Source: Gibbula magus
Lineage: Eukaryota; Mollusca; Gastropoda; Trochida; Trochidae
Reading direction: 5' to 3'
Assembly: GCA_936450465.1 (NCBI GenBank)
Contig: OW388300.1
Coordinates: 44,300,358-44,364,357, forward strand
Length of the DNA: 64,000 nucleotides
Shown here in pieces: positions 13,001 through 22,876 of the stretch; positions within the stretch are counted from its first letter, which is position 1, and each line of letters starts with the position of its first letter. The position numbers were made by a program, and so were the translations under genes. The notes below the pieces were generated by a model. It made no database searches, had not been told where the DNA came from, and saw only the letters and a list, made by a program, of their open reading frames with translations.

Positions 13001-16000
13001 TGTAAAGCAATCGTCACATTCAGTAATGTATGACAAGGGTGACTTGCAAGAGGAGACACGTGAAGCACGTGCAGCATATGGGTTGTTATGGCGACTTGCG
13101 CTAGAGACGAGCCTTCACGCTTCGGAAGCGCTTGCTGTTTGTGTAGTACGTATTACGCAAAAAAAGGGATTCTGTTTATATACGTCAGATACCCTTAGCG
13201 CGCGCTAGTCGAAGCGGTACTTCTCTTTGAAACCAAATTGCAATACATTGTCGTGATATGAAAATTATTTAACATATGCCATGTTGTAGATAAAAGATTT
13301 CTCTGGCGAATGACGTTATAAGTATATTTTCAAAAAAATTGAAATACTAACATCCGTGATGGCTCTTTAAAAAGCTGACTCCTTGGGCAAAATGGATGCT
13401 AAAGTGTAGATTTGGTGATCGCAAATAGGGGTCAGAGGGATCACCACCTACAAAAACTATTTTCATCTTCATCAGTACGAAAAGATCAAGAAAGCTGAAA
13501 TGTTATGAACAGACTTTGGCCAAAATGGATTCTAAATTTGGTGAAATGACTCCAAATATGGATCACAACCTTAAAATTACCAACGATCGTATTGTAGTGA
13601 GCTTTGAGACCGTGAAGAGCACATGCAATCTGTTCTGTTAAGTCAAAATAGGGAAGTAATCAAAAGAAAGGCCCTGAGAGAGAGAAATCTCATCTTTTGT
13701 ATGCGAGTTCTAACATTTGCTTTGAGAAATCACAACATCTATGTTACACCTTATTCATAATGTTTACCGTTTTGTACTACGTATAGCACACAAGATACAA
13801 ACAGTAAAGTAAGCTATTGTTGGAAAATGGCTATATTCATTCCTCCTTCCCCTGATATGATTAATATCAAAGGCTACTGCAGCTAAATGCCTTCTTTCAT
13901 GAAATAATGTATTTTAACAGCGAACGAATGCTGCTGAATCCTTTATCGTCCCTTGTATTTATGTTTCCCCATCTGCCCAAGGCAAGGTGAAAATGTATCG
14001 AGATCTCAATTTTTTACCTTGCCTTCAACCAAGGCAGAAGTGGTGAAACGAATCAGCGACACCTATTGTGATCACGAGTTACGTCCCTTACCATCTAACA
14101 TACAGCCAATGAAATCGCTGTTTACATTCGGAACCAATTCAAAATATGCGACGATCGACAGAGTCACAGAGGCAATTCAACTGTCTTCTGATTGGCTTAT
14201 CCGATTAGCCTGCAGTACGTAAAAATAGTACTGAAAATGCGAGGGTTGAAGTCAAGGGCGGAAGGAGAAGATATGGAAATCTTTTCGTTGCGCCTGTGAC
14301 GTTGTGAAGATGATGTTTCCCGGGGAGTTGTAAGCTAATGGAACACTATAAATAAAATAGTTTAGAAATCTCAGTTAGTAACGGTAATATTATCAAGCAG
14401 CATTATCAATAGTATTTTCATGTTGACTCTTGCAGCTGTAAATGAAGTGTGAGCAAGAATGTAATGTGTTGTAAAACTCCAGGCAACTTGAAAACATCAC
14501 AAGGCACATTTGCAAACAAGGCGAGGTGAGTTGGAGTTTAACGCCGCTTTCACAAGAGTATTTCACTTGTATCACGGTTGCTAGTATTACAGTAGGGAGA
14601 AAGCCGGCAACACCATGTGGCTATGCATTGCGGTGAAACCTGTGAGCATCGACTGGAACATCCAAACCTTACTGCGTGTAGTTCTCTACTGCAGACAAAG
14701 TTGCCGTGTCTCTGGCGGGATTCGAACCCCGGATCTCTTGATCCTAAACCGAACGCGCAAACCACTCTTTTGCAAACAAAGACTGCTGCACACTGCAAGT
14801 TTCGTTAAGCTATGCTTTGCAGATATCAAGTTATACACAAGTATACATGTGATGATTTGTAAACATACAAAATATCGTTAAGTTAGGCCTAACGAGTTCG
14901 TCGGAGTAATGGAGTTTCTAAGTTGCGTTTCCGTGGAAACTGCAAAATGAAAAAAATCCAGAAAACTGTAAAAACCCAAAAGGCACAAGTAGATGTGACG
15001 ATTAGTTTACATACCAATTTCGTTAAGCCAGTCCTAACTGTTTTCCAGTTCTGTTCGGTGATCAGGACGGACGGACGGTCAGACTGAGCCAACTACTATT
15101 AAAAGCTAGGGGATAAACATTTGTGTTGAAGACTTGATAAGGGTATTTATTCACACCTAATGACTGCTCATACTTCCTAATGCAATGTATCGGTGGTAAG
15201 ATCCAAAGTGTTGGCGGCACATTGTCCTGTGCACAGTTCAGTTGATGGACCGGTATCAGCAACAATGGGCGCGGCTCGCCTTGGAGGGTAACCCTCTTCA
15301 TTGAGAGTTTGAAGGGCGATTCCCTGCCCCACACCGAGACGTGAGTTGTCACCCTGGGTATGTGGCCTTATTCACAATGTGCCTCTGTTCACCCAGCAGT
15401 AAAAACTGGACCTGGTAACTTTGTGTTAGGGTGACCATCTTGAGACATGTCAGCTTCCGTTAGACCAAGATAATCATGCCGGCAGCGCCTTGAGCATGCA
15501 CTAGTGGATGGAAAAAAAGTGCGCCATATAGATACCCATTGTTATTAATTAACTATCAATGTTATGGCACGTATACGGTATTTACTGTCTAGACCATATG
15601 ATTCGACAACTGGGCCAATACGGTGAGGTGAGGTGAGGTGAGGTGAGGTGAGGTAATGTTTAACGCCGCTTTCAAGAGTATTTCACTTATATCGCGGCTG
15701 CTAGTATTATGGCAGGGAGAAAGCCCGCAGTGCCACGTGGCTATGCATTGCGGTGAAACCTGCGAGCATCGGCTGGAACAAGCGTACCATGGGTGATACT
15801 ACGCTGAAATTCAGTGTAGCATTGCACCAAAACCTTACTGCGTGTAGAACAGTTCTCTACTGCAGACAAAGTTGCCGTGCCCCTGGCGGGATTCGAACCC
15901 CGGACCTCTTGATCCGAAACTGAACGCGCTAACCACTGCGCTATCCCGCCCCCGGGCCAATACGAGACAAACTGGGCCAATACGCGACAAACTGGGCCAA

Positions 16001-16940
16001 TACGAGAAAAACTGGGCCAATATGAGTCTGAGCATGCGCAGTAGCACATTTTGTGAAAGCCCGAAGCTGTCGCTTCAGAACTTTTGCCCATGATATTTGT
16101 TCACCAATCTTGATTATAACTTTTATTTCAATGTAAATGAGATGTTAAGTGTTGTGCAAATAGAATGAATAGAGGTCAATTAATAAAATTGTCATTAATA
16201 AAGTATTTCCGTATTGGCCGAGTTACAGGTCCTCGGTCCGTTGTATTGGCCCTCGACTTCGTCTCGGGCCAATACAACGGACCTCGGGCCTGTAACTGGG
16301 CCAATACGGAAATACTTAATTAATAACATTATACAATTAGCCAGGCAGTTGTAAGGCTTTCTGAACATGGAGACCTTATGTGAATGTCTAAGTCAAACCT
16401 TTCAACTCCTCTGAGTTATGAGATAATTTATTATTATATGATTAGCTATGGAATTGTTGTCTCAGTAACTGACAGTTACGTTGAACATGTTAACGATTAC
16501 ATCAACAGTGTGTGGGGTCTGAAACTAGACACTATTTTCTTAAAACATTTCAGTTTCATATCTTCAGTTTAAAGGTAAGAACTATTTTCTTTCAAAGCTT
16601 CGTAATTCATCTTTCGTTTTAGAAATACCGAAAATTAGCTATAGGCATTTCTTCTACTTTCTTTCTTCTACTTTCACAGCCATTTTGAGACCATGGCCCG
16701 GGAACGAAGTGTGATGGACAGACGAACAGACAACGCATTCTGACATCCCCACATAACTACAAGGTAAATAAGTATGCTATCGCTGGTGTAAATGACAACA
16801 ATATATAGTTACTCACCATTTGTTGCTACACTGTCGTAGCTGAACTGCATTCCCTTGGCCAGTGGACACTGTTCGGGCAGCGTAAAGGACTTTCGGACAC
16901 ACAGAACAACCAACAACAGACATCTAGCAGACGACCTCAT
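639..16940 (-). CDS. Secreted alpha-carbonic anhydrase gene, six exons, 3' end outside window
   Basis: Alpha-carbonic anhydrases hydrate CO2 to bicarbonate at a zinc centre; secreted mollusc forms supply bicarbonate for shell and fluid chemistry. Six exons (16817-16940, 8942-9097, 5843-6006, 5116-5208, 2703-2778, 639-790) all have AG/GT borders, keep phase, and total 765 bp or 255 residues. Residues 1-18 or so form a signal peptide. The product then shows GRWQSPINI (55-63), HFH zinc ligands (126, 128), SEH with Glu137, the third ligand His150 in LHLVHY, and YHGSLTTPSC (227-236) with Thr232/Thr233. Cys52 or Cys53 and Cys236 fit the extracellular disulfide of secreted isoforms. Odd points: Tyr95 sits where the proton-shuttle His64 normally lies, and Ser129 replaces Trp97. 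About 30-60 C-terminal residues are missing, presumably left of the window. No Gly-Asn repeat of the nacrein type is seen in these exons. Family assignment is very secure; the exact paralogue is not. Confidence 0.93.
1087..1405 (-). mobile_element. tRNA-derived SINE, full length
   Basis: Minus-strand head with A box TAGCGCAGTGGTTAG and B box GGTTCGAATCC, tail toward 1087 with (CACCT)n. Flanked by an exact 11-bp target duplication AATTAACGTAT (1076-1086 and 1406-1416). Lies in the intron between carbonic anhydrase exons 5 and 6. Confidence 0.92.
2027..2151. repeat. Near-perfect palindrome, arms about 62 bp, no loop
   Basis: Centre TATATCACGTGATATA at 2090/2091. Arms run through ACTCTCCAC/GTGGAGAGT and ATATATGCTCC out to GGTACC, with few mismatches. 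Lies right after a (GGAC)n repeat at 1898-1915. Confidence 0.9.
2444..2666. mobile_element. Foldback MITE with 9-bp target duplication
   Basis: Arms of about 65 bp (CAACTTCC...GCAAGGCATAACTCTTGCC and its complement) enclose about 80 bp. ATAAAGACC flanks exactly at 2435-2443 and 2667-2675. Long arms plus 9-bp duplications fit the Mutator/MULE type. Confidence 0.8.
2703..2778 (-). CDS. Carbonic anhydrase exon 5
   Basis: Acceptor TTCTTCAG, donor GTACGT. It encodes EDNLFPNAEMERLVTATEHT and AATKK, then the first base of a Cys codon completed by exon 6. This is the poorly conserved helix region between the GLF strand and the FDVD strand, so the call rests mainly on splice signals, phase and position. 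Confidence 0.85.
2800..5115. other. Carbonic anhydrase intron 4, nothing recognised
   Basis: AT-rich with short open frames lacking recognisable domains. A plus-strand HLQAHWNEN frame at about 3736 has no splice or family support. Confidence 0.5.
5116..5208 (-). CDS. Carbonic anhydrase exon 4 (third zinc ligand)
   Basis: Acceptor TATTTCAG, donor GTGAGT, 31 codons in phase 0. It reads LHLVHYKRAYGSISEAVKH then PDGLAVVGLFIS. The first His is zinc ligand His119. PDGLAVVGLF matches the conserved core strand of the family. The intron splits the Glu117-Leu118 boundary. Confidence 0.92.
5377..5434 (-). mobile_element. Very short SINE 3' end insertion
   Basis: Only 58 bp of a related family (TGAGTGAGT edge, GTTTAACGCCGCC, GCAGCCATTAGCGGCG) but flanked by an exact 14-bp duplication CACAAGAAAATGAG (5363-5376, 5435-5448). 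A related unflanked fragment lies at 56022-56075. Confidence 0.75.
5843..6006 (-). CDS. Carbonic anhydrase exon 3 (two zinc-ligand histidines)
   Basis: Acceptor TTTCAG, donor GTAATA. It encodes GYAVNMDFSK, then YVFGSLHFHSGQ and SSEHLVDG, ending in DAE. HFH supplies zinc ligands His94/His96 (CA II numbering), SEH supplies Glu106 and the final Glu is Glu117. The Tyr of GYAV stands at the His64 proton-shuttle position, and HFHSG replaces the usual HFHWG. Confidence 0.93.
6351..6538 (-). mobile_element. SINE copy truncated at its tRNA end
   Basis: Only the 3' body of the family (GTTTAATGCCG through TACATGTAGAAC on the plus strand) is present, without the tRNA head. A perfect duplication GCATTAGAGG at 6341-6350 and 6539-6548 shows this was a truncated insertion and not later decay. 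Confidence 0.85.
7190..8030. repeat. 28-bp minisatellite, 30 copies
   Basis: Unit ATAATGACCAGTCAAATGCA plus ACCTTGCC, with A/G, T/C and G/T variants at fixed positions; diverged units extend left to about 7140. Lies between carbonic anhydrase exons 2 and 3. No spacers, so not a CRISPR. Confidence 0.96.
8100..8860 (+). repeat. Dispersed repeat, carbonic anhydrase intron 2
   Basis: TTCAGATTCAAGGGC and ATTTC.GAACT.GCTT units resemble 44200-44760 in FTCD. Each unit is about 160-190 bp. No gene seen. Confidence 0.55.
8942..9097 (-). CDS. Carbonic anhydrase exon 2
   Basis: Acceptor CTGCAG at the right edge and donor GTAAGT at the left. In the frame set by exon 1 it reads PDSWRTMSPCCSGRWQSPIN and onward to AMYNAG. 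The QSPINI motif is a family signature. The two adjacent Cys residues include the likely partner of Cys236. The phase is 1 to 1. Confidence 0.92.
9548..9644. repeat. Inverted repeat, arms about 33 bp
   Basis: GTTAATCACCCTC...GTAGTTATTGAAAT pairs with ATTTCAATAACTAC...GAGGGTGATTAAAC around about 30 bp. Carbonic anhydrase intron 1. Confidence 0.8.
10000..10032. repeat. Poly(G) run of 33
   Basis: Follows CCCCCGCCAACATAGTTG, so it appears to be an expanded arm of the CCCCCG...CGGGGG hairpin found in other copies. A (TCCG)n tract follows at 10047-10080. Length may be unreliable in assembly. Confidence 0.9.
10081..10570. repeat. Tandem repeat of about 127-152 bp, 3-4 copies
   Basis: Units begin TTTCCGGAGCAGAACTCGAA (10086, 10238, 10365, 10516) and include AACAATCATCATGTGTAGAT. 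Last unit runs into the inverse of the CAGGCC..GATGAGC repeat end. Confidence 0.88.
10950..12530. other. Intron stretch with diverged repeats
   Basis: The part at 11050-11400 matches the 24000-25065 family in inverse orientation. A loose inverted repeat (GGTAGTTTTCAAA near 12002, AACTACCTCGG near 12205) lies at the end. No gene seen. Confidence 0.45.
12537..13366. mobile_element. Non-autonomous TIR transposon, about 830 bp
   Basis: Perfect 18-bp terminal inverted repeats AGAGCCATCACGGATGTT. TTAT and TTAA at the two edges may be a decayed duplication. No transposase frame inside. A second, interrupted copy starts at about 21853. Lies in carbonic anhydrase intron 1. Confidence 0.78.
13370..14508. 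other. Intron stretch, nothing recognised
   Basis: Contains 'CAAAATGGAT.CTAAA' units resembling other intronic repeats. A plus-strand frame at 13953-14222 has no recognisable homology. Confidence 0.45.
14520..14768 (-). mobile_element. SINE copy, slightly truncated head
   Basis: B box intact (GGTTCGAATCC on minus); the first bases of the head are lost. Target duplication TTTGCAAACAA at 14509-14519 and 14769-14779. A stretch near the middle lacks part of the body relative to other copies. Confidence 0.88.
15623..15953 (-). mobile_element. SINE copy inserted in a short tandem array
   Basis: Complete head and a (GAGGT)n-type edge. GGGCCAATACG flanks both sides (15612-15622, 15954-15964). Because the neighbouring array is built of the same motif, this duplication could also reflect array units. 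Confidence 0.9.
15954..16025. repeat. 20-bp tandem repeat GGGCCAATACGAGACAAACT
   Basis: About 3.5 copies; one more unit lies left of the SINE at 15609-15622. Shares GGGCCAATAC with the palindrome at 16191-16327. Confidence 0.88.
16191..16327. repeat. Near-perfect palindrome, arms about 66 bp
   Basis: Left arm ATTAATAAAGTATTTCCGTA, TTGGCC.AGTTACAGG and onward, with its complement on the right; almost no loop (CTCGACTTCGTCTCG). Carbonic anhydrase intron 1. Confidence 0.88.
16817..16940 (-). CDS. Carbonic anhydrase exon 1 (signal peptide)
   Basis: ATG at 16940 begins a peptide MRSSARCLLLVVLCV followed by RKSFTLPEQC, a basic n-region and hydrophobic core typical of a secretory signal. The exon ends with AATG before a consensus GTGAGT donor, in phase 1, and joins exon 2 to give ATNGPDSW, which matches the start of the alpha-CA fold (the usual YGP..W). 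An upstream acceptor (TTTGTTAG) ends 10 bases before the ATG, so at least one 5'-UTR intron probably exists. Confidence 0.9.
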
Positions 16941-16950
16941 TTCAAATTGC
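16941..16950 (-). other. 5'-UTR stub of carbonic anhydrase with upstream splice acceptor
   Basis: The ten bases before the ATG (GCAATTTGAA) follow a T-rich tract ending TTTGTTAG, a good acceptor. This suggests an upstream non-coding exon, perhaps in the GC-richer stretch at about 17030-17220, but no donor there is compelling. Confidence 0.45.
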
Positions 16951-17029
16951 CTAACAAATAAATTCAAGAACATTGTTAGTTTCTTTTAATATGTTTAAGT
17001 TTACGGGTACACCTTTGAAGTTGTGTTAC

Positions 17030-17230
17030 TTTCTAAAGAAAAGGTCTTCACTTAAGTCGTCTGCTAGCGACTACCAAGCTGGTGTCCTCCAAGGAGAAGC
17101 GATGTTGGATCTGGTCCCGATCTTTACCACAATCCTGTCTTGGTATCCCCAGCTCTGCTGTGTCATGTGCGTGATTGAGTGAGCCGGTGTCTAGCTGCTG
17201 TCTGGGCTCTATGTACGTACATCAAGAATC
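17030..17230 (-). other. GC-richer stretch upstream of carbonic anhydrase
   Basis: Candidate 5'-UTR exon or promoter-proximal region because of composition and position about 100-280 bp upstream of the ATG. No reliable TATA box, donor or protein homology. Confidence 0.3.
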
Positions 17231-17369
17231 ACTGACACATATGCCGAGTCACTCCCTGAAATATCACATTCGGGTTTGTATAACGAGCAGTTAAAACATA
17301 GTAATTCAGATAGGCTCTAAGTCATATGGTCGAGTTACCTTAAGTCGAAGAGAGTATTTTTGAAATTGA

Positions 17370-17677
17370 GTGAGTGGGTGAGCTGGGGTTTAACGCCGCT
17401 TTCAAGAGTATTTCACTTATATCGCGGCTGCTAGTATTATGGCAGGGAGAACGCCATGTGGCTATGCACTGCGGTGAAACCTGCTAGCATCGGCTGGAAC
17501 TAGCGAACCATGGGTTTGGTTCGGATCAATCTACATTTGCTGAAATTCAGTGTAGCATTGCACCCAAACCTTACAGTTCTCTACTGCAGATACAGTTTCC
17601 GTGCCCCTGGCGGGATTCGAACCCCGGACCGCTTGATCCAAAGCCGAACGCGCTAACCACTGCGCTATCCCGCCCAC
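17370..17677 (-). mobile_element. SINE copy upstream of carbonic anhydrase
   Basis: Complete A and B boxes. Flanks read TTTTGAAATTGA on the left and TTTTAGAAATTGA on the right, an imperfect target duplication. An internal stretch, CGGATCAATCTACATTTGC, recurs outside the SINE at about 18347. Confidence 0.88.
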
Positions 17678-18757
17678 TTTTAGAAATTGAATAGGCAAAC
17701 TTGTTGGATAGTCCTATAATAAAAATGGATATTTGCAGGAGCACCAGTTTCTGTTTAGACACTAGCATCTCGTTTAATATGTGTATACCTTGCTTGATAA
17801 ATGGTGTAAGTATCTACACCGAAACGTCGAATTCATTGCAACAAAGAGGTTGACTATCCACAGAATTTGAAATTCCTTCAAAATTATGTGTTGTACTTGC
17901 AGACCTAATTATAAGGCGATGCTGTCTACTTATTTAGTCGGTGGGTATTGTGTCAAAGGGCCAATGTAGCTATCGCAATGTAACCCCGAGTTGTTATTGA
18001 TTACATTTGAGAAGGTGTTCGATCACGCTATGACATTTTGTGACATTTTTACAGTTCCATACTTACGCATTCTAGCCGCCTGTCAATCTTTAATCAGAGT
18101 TTTTAAAAAAGAAATATACAACCCCTAGTCACAGTATCAGAACGTCATTGCAAAACCGTCTCCGAATCAAAATACTGACATGCCGAGTGACTAACTCATC
18201 CTGCAGCCTTCGTGTCATGTTTCTTGGGAAAGGAAAGTATTTAATTGAACTATTTTAAGAAACCGAGATAGGGAGAAAAAGAAAAGGTAAGGAGGGAGGA
18301 AGGAAAGTCTAGATGGCGAGTGAAGTGATGTTTACATCGGTTTGGTTCGGATCAATCTACATTTGCAAGAGGGCCCATTTTGGGTTGAATTCACTTGTCT
18401 TCTGAAATGAATTTTTCAATATGATAGTAAAATTTTATAGTTGTTAAAATATGTGAATAGTTTTATTGAATTGGCAACTTTGTATATAACGCTTGGTTAT
18501 TATGAACATGTGTTTTTCAAGAATATTCAACTTTGAATCACCACTGAGTTTGAACTTTTCGACATGAAAAAATAAATGTAACAGAGTTTGTTTCTGGTTG
18601 ACAAGATGTACAGGGATTATCCTCTGTAAATCCTATTTTGAAAAGTAGAGAGTTTGTTGGTATGATGCGGTGGATGAACTTATATTGGAAGTTTCGTCGC
18701 TTACTGTCCTTCACACACACATTGTTTTTAAACATTGAGAAAGGCGAGTGTCTGATA

Positions 18758-19064
18758 GCGAGTGAGTGAGTGAGTTAAGGTTTAACGCCGCTTTCAAGAG
18801 TATTTCACTTATATCGCGGCTGCTAGTATTATGGCAGGGAGAAAGCCCGCAACGCCATGTGGCTATGCACTGCGGTGAAACCTGCGAGCATCGGCTGGAA
18901 CTAGCGAACCATGGGTGGTACTACGCTGAAATTCAGTGTAGCATTGCACTGCGTGTAGAACAGTTCTCTACTGCAGACAAAGTTGCCGTGCCGCTGGCGG
19001 GATTCGAACCCCTGACCTCTTGATCCGAAGCCGAACGCGCTAACCACTGCGCTATCCCGCCCCC
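18758..19064 (-). mobile_element. SINE copy, full length
   Basis: Exact 13-bp target duplication CGAGTGTCTGATA (18745-18757 and 19065-19077). A (GAGTG)n edge instead of (GAGGT)n. Confidence 0.92.
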
Positions 19065-19106
19065 CGAGTGTCTGATACATGTGCATCCTACTTTGAGTTC
19101 CATTAA

Positions 19107-19154
19107 AGGGGCAGTAGCACGCTTTTTCGGTGAAATAAACGTGCTACTGCCGCT
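19107..19154. mobile_element. Minimal TTAA MITE, 48 bp
   Basis: AGGGGCAGTAGCACG at one end, CGTGCTACTGCCGCT at the other, almost touching; TTAA at 19103-19106 and 19155-19158. Confidence 0.75.
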
Positions 19155-19587
19155 TTAAGAAGAAAGGTCTTGAAGAGAACAAATACCATTGTAAGTACGA
19201 GCAAGTGTATAGAGAAATTTACAATCTGGCGATGATATGTACAATTGATACTATCATTGGCTAGTCAGGTTACTTGATGACATGTTAATCCGTGATTTGG
19301 GTAAACTTATCAATTTGAAATAATATATGAAGTTATCATTTAATCCGAGAATCGGATTTCAAGACTGTGAAATCTTTAAAGTGTCCAGAGTCAGTCAATA
19401 GGTCTCGTATACGTATTATTCCACATGAGACAAGTTAGAATATATTATAGAATCACCATATGGAGCCGGACGAAACTCATTTAAGGGAGATTTCTGAATT
19501 TGTTCGTGATCTCAATTTTGAAGATTGTTATAGTTAGAAAATCCTTCCAGAAAACGTTTTGAATGTTTTAAAGTAACAGTACTTCAA

Positions 19588-20653
19588 ACATCATCTCACA
19601 ACACCGCCTCCTCCACCACTCATATGCCGATGACTGCCAGTTGTACAATCACTTTCATCATCATAACTCAGAAGAAGCTCTTTTGAATATAGCTAATTGT
19701 ACCAGGTCCTTGAATTCTTGGATGACAGAAAACAAACTCAAACTGAACAGTGATAAAACGGAAGCAATCATTTTTGGAACTAAGCAGCAGCTAAAAAAAG
19801 TGGATCTAAGCACCGTTAATGTGTCGGACACGGACGTTCAGCTAACCAAGACTGTCAAGGATCTCGGTGTCTTGCTAGATCCAACACTCTCAATGGAAGC
19901 TCAGATTAACAATGTCTGCAAAATATGCTACTTGAACTTACGTGTGATTGGAAATATTCGTCCTTTGATCACCATGGAAGCTGCACAATGTCTAACCAGA
20001 TGTCTGGTACTGAGTAGACTCGACTACTGTAACAGTCTTTATGTCGGACTCCCGGATATTCTCCTTGACAAAGTTCAAAAGGTACAAAATACAGCAGCGC
20101 GAATCGTGACTCTAACATCTAAAGGATCGCACATTACTCTGTCCTTAAACATCTTCACTGGCTTCCAATAAAAGCAAGGATTCAACTCAAAATGTTATGT
20201 CTAATGCATAAATCTCTGCATGATCAATCGCCTGCCTACATATGAGAGTTGATATCAGCCTATGTCCCAACACGGGAGCTTAGATCACAACATCAGAATC
20301 TATTGACAGTGCCGAAGTGTAACCTCAAGTGCTTTGGTCAGAGATGTTTTGAGCATTTTGCTCCTAACATGTGGAACTCTCTTCCCAAAAATCTGAAACT
20401 ATGTCCAACATTTGAATCATTCAAATCAACTCTAAAAGCCTATCTTTTTGTTCAGTTTTATGGTTCATAAGGACTTTCACAATTGCAACAATTGTACACA
20501 TTGATTTGTTATTGCTGTTTGTGTGAAGTGAGCACATTCAAATGTGCATCACTATTATCATTATTTATTAGCATTATATGTTTAGCGCTTTGAGCATGCT
20601 TTCGAGCGTGGATATGTGCGCTTTATAAATATGCACTATTATTATTATTATTA
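19588..20653 (+). mobile_element. Truncated CR1/L2-like LINE, 3' end, inactive
   Basis: Starts just before the RT catalytic box SYADDCQLY (19619-19645) and continues through LNSWMTENKLKLNSDKTE and LSRLDYCNSLYVGLP. The frame breaks near 20135 (one base apparently lost), and HWLPIKARIQLKML resumes in another frame. It then meets a TGA at 20243-20245 before ELISAYVPTRELRS and FAPNMWNSLPKNL. The 3' end has a short hairpin-like tail and a (TTA)n run, as in L2/CR1 elements. 5'-truncated and dead by frameshift and nonsense change. Confidence 0.88.
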
Positions 20654-20654
20654 G

Positions 20655-21852
20655 TAACAAAAGGAAATGCAATTGGTGATTATGAAATGCGATTCTCATA
20701 CGTAAGGACATATTTTCTCATCGAAAATGACGACTTAATTTTTAATCGGATAAAATAAATATAACGAAGAAAAAAAATGATGTCTTTCAAACAAGAAGTT
20801 GACCCCCCGCCGTAAATTAATACTAAAAAATAATATCAAGGACATCAAAATTGATCGGGCCTGAAATTTTCTAAAAGACCAATAATAATGAATTCAAAGA
20901 TTGAATGTCAAGATTGAATGATTTTCTGACATGCGTTGACGCATCTAGTCTCGCAGGTGATGACAGTTTGGGGATCATGTAGGATGAGATAGACGTAAAT
21001 ATACAATTACTGATTGTTAAAGTGACACTTGATCAATCACTGCACGAATGAGTTCAGCGAGTTCAAAGTAGAACAACATGAAACTCACTTCATTGCCCAG
21101 TGTTATCATTAAAATTAGATACATTGGCTCTGTAGCTCATCAGGCTTCAAATGATAATAAATAATTAATAATTACTTATATGAAATATGATAAAGCAAAA
21201 AGATAGTTTACAAAATGAACATTACAAACAACTGTTGTTGGATCCTCAATTCTTAGTTTTCAAGTCTCAACTTCTCTTTCTGAACAACCATTTACTCTAT
21301 GTTATATAGGGGGTAGGTTTGTTTTACCTACATTTTACTTATGATATCGAGTTCGTGTGTTTACAGGCTATACAAAGATAGAGTCCTTTATTTTCAAGCG
21401 CAAACGAAAGTGATCGATTCATACTCTCACAAGAAAGCCTTTTAAAAATATTATGAAAATGATGTGCGTGTCATAGGCTTATGCACATCTTGTTTTCCGT
21501 ATAATACATAACGATAAACCTAAATTCACAAGTAAATTCAAAAGAAAGATTCAAAATATATAAGTTTGTATGCTATTTACCTGCTAGGTCCAAACACTGA
21601 GATAGATGTCTTCTGTGCAATGTGTCAAATCTTTAATTCATGATGCACGTGCAGTTTGACATTTCAGGTTGCATGTTACGGTTGCGTTTTGGTGATTGAG
21701 TACGTATCAACTGCTCTTAAAGGGGTTGTGTTATTTTGGCACATCAAATAGCGTAAAATTGATTTGAGAGATTATTATCAAAGAAGTTTCTAAGTTAATC
21801 CGTTTCTCTAAATAGAGGCCTTAATTTTCAAATCGTGAGAGCGAAGAGTCAT
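20655..21852. other. Intergenic AT-rich DNA, nothing recognised
   Basis: Contains 'TTTATTTTCAAGCGCAAA' near 21389, matching the AGAGCCATC element family, so possibly another fragment of it. No gene seen. Confidence 0.45.
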
Positions 21853-22129
21853 GAAAGAGCCATCGAGTATGTTGATAGACATACCAAAAGACTGCTCATT
21901 GAAATATATACACTAATGTTTTGCAGATATTTTCAACTCAAAATAAGTGGAGAAATCGCAGTTATATACATATAATAAAGGTGTTTCCCAGTGTTAGTAT
22001 AGATCAAGTCTATTATTTTCAAGCACAAGGCAAACAAACAATTGCAAAGGAGAAACAGAGTTTATGAGTTTAGCCAACTAGGTATTTTGCGTGAATCATA
22101 TATATATGAAAATACATCATTCAAAGCCT

Positions 22130-22876
22130 AAAACAATAATGGATTTAGATTAGAAATCATCCATTTAATGGCGAGTCTCTTCAGGCCATACGTAATGGGT
22201 AACACCTGAATGAGAGGGATATCTAGCTATAGCAAAGAGAGGTCTTTGCCCTAGGGAAGATCCGAGAGCGCGTAAGCGTCCGAGGTTCTTCCCGTAGGCA
22301 AAGGCCTCTCTTTGCTAGAACGCCCGAGGATGAGGGTGTTATTTATATACCGAAACAAACTAACGTGAGTGCAGTTGTCTAAATGTTTGACTGCAGGTGG
22401 TCCAAGTAAAATAAAGCGCACATAATATATCAAATAACAAGTTCTCTGACAGTGGAATACTGACAAACAATCAACCATTCTCAGTCACCAATCCTCCGTG
22501 GTCTAGTGGTAGAGCCTTGGGCTAGAAAGCGAAGGTTTGCAGATTTGATTCCCGCATTGTCTGCTATGAACATTTTAAACTTGCCAAGTTTGTGGATTTA
22601 TTACCTAACTAAATAGGACTAAGAATTTCCTTGGTGCAAAGAATTGACTTGGAGGGCCTCATACTGGATAATACCCCCTTGGAAGGTTATTATTCTGTTC
22701 AAGGCCCTCTCATCGGGGTATTATCCAGTATAAGGCCTTCTCAATAGGAATTGTAAGGCCCTAGTTCATTTCGAAAAACAACTGAGTTCAAAGACTGTTA
22801 AAAGGGCATTGAGGTATATAAACAACATTATGCATAAAATGGATGATTTCTACTTCTAAATCCATTATTATTTTCC
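22130..22876. mobile_element. Composite inverted-repeat insertion with two hairpins
   Basis: Ends carry AATAATGGATTTAGA..AGAAATCATCCAT and its complement. Inside are a hairpin at 22200-22345 (AGCAAAGAGAGG.CTTTGCC arms), a tRNA-like segment at 22495, and a hairpin at 22650-22742 (ATACTGGATAATACCCC arms). No coding frame recognised. Confidence 0.6.
22495..22566 (+). other. tRNA-like segment (SINE head or tRNA relic)
   Basis: TGGTCTAGTGGTAGAGC resembles a D-arm/A box and GCAGATTTGATTCCCGC a T-arm/B box, but I could not pair an acceptor stem. More likely a relic than a working tRNA gene. Confidence 0.4.
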
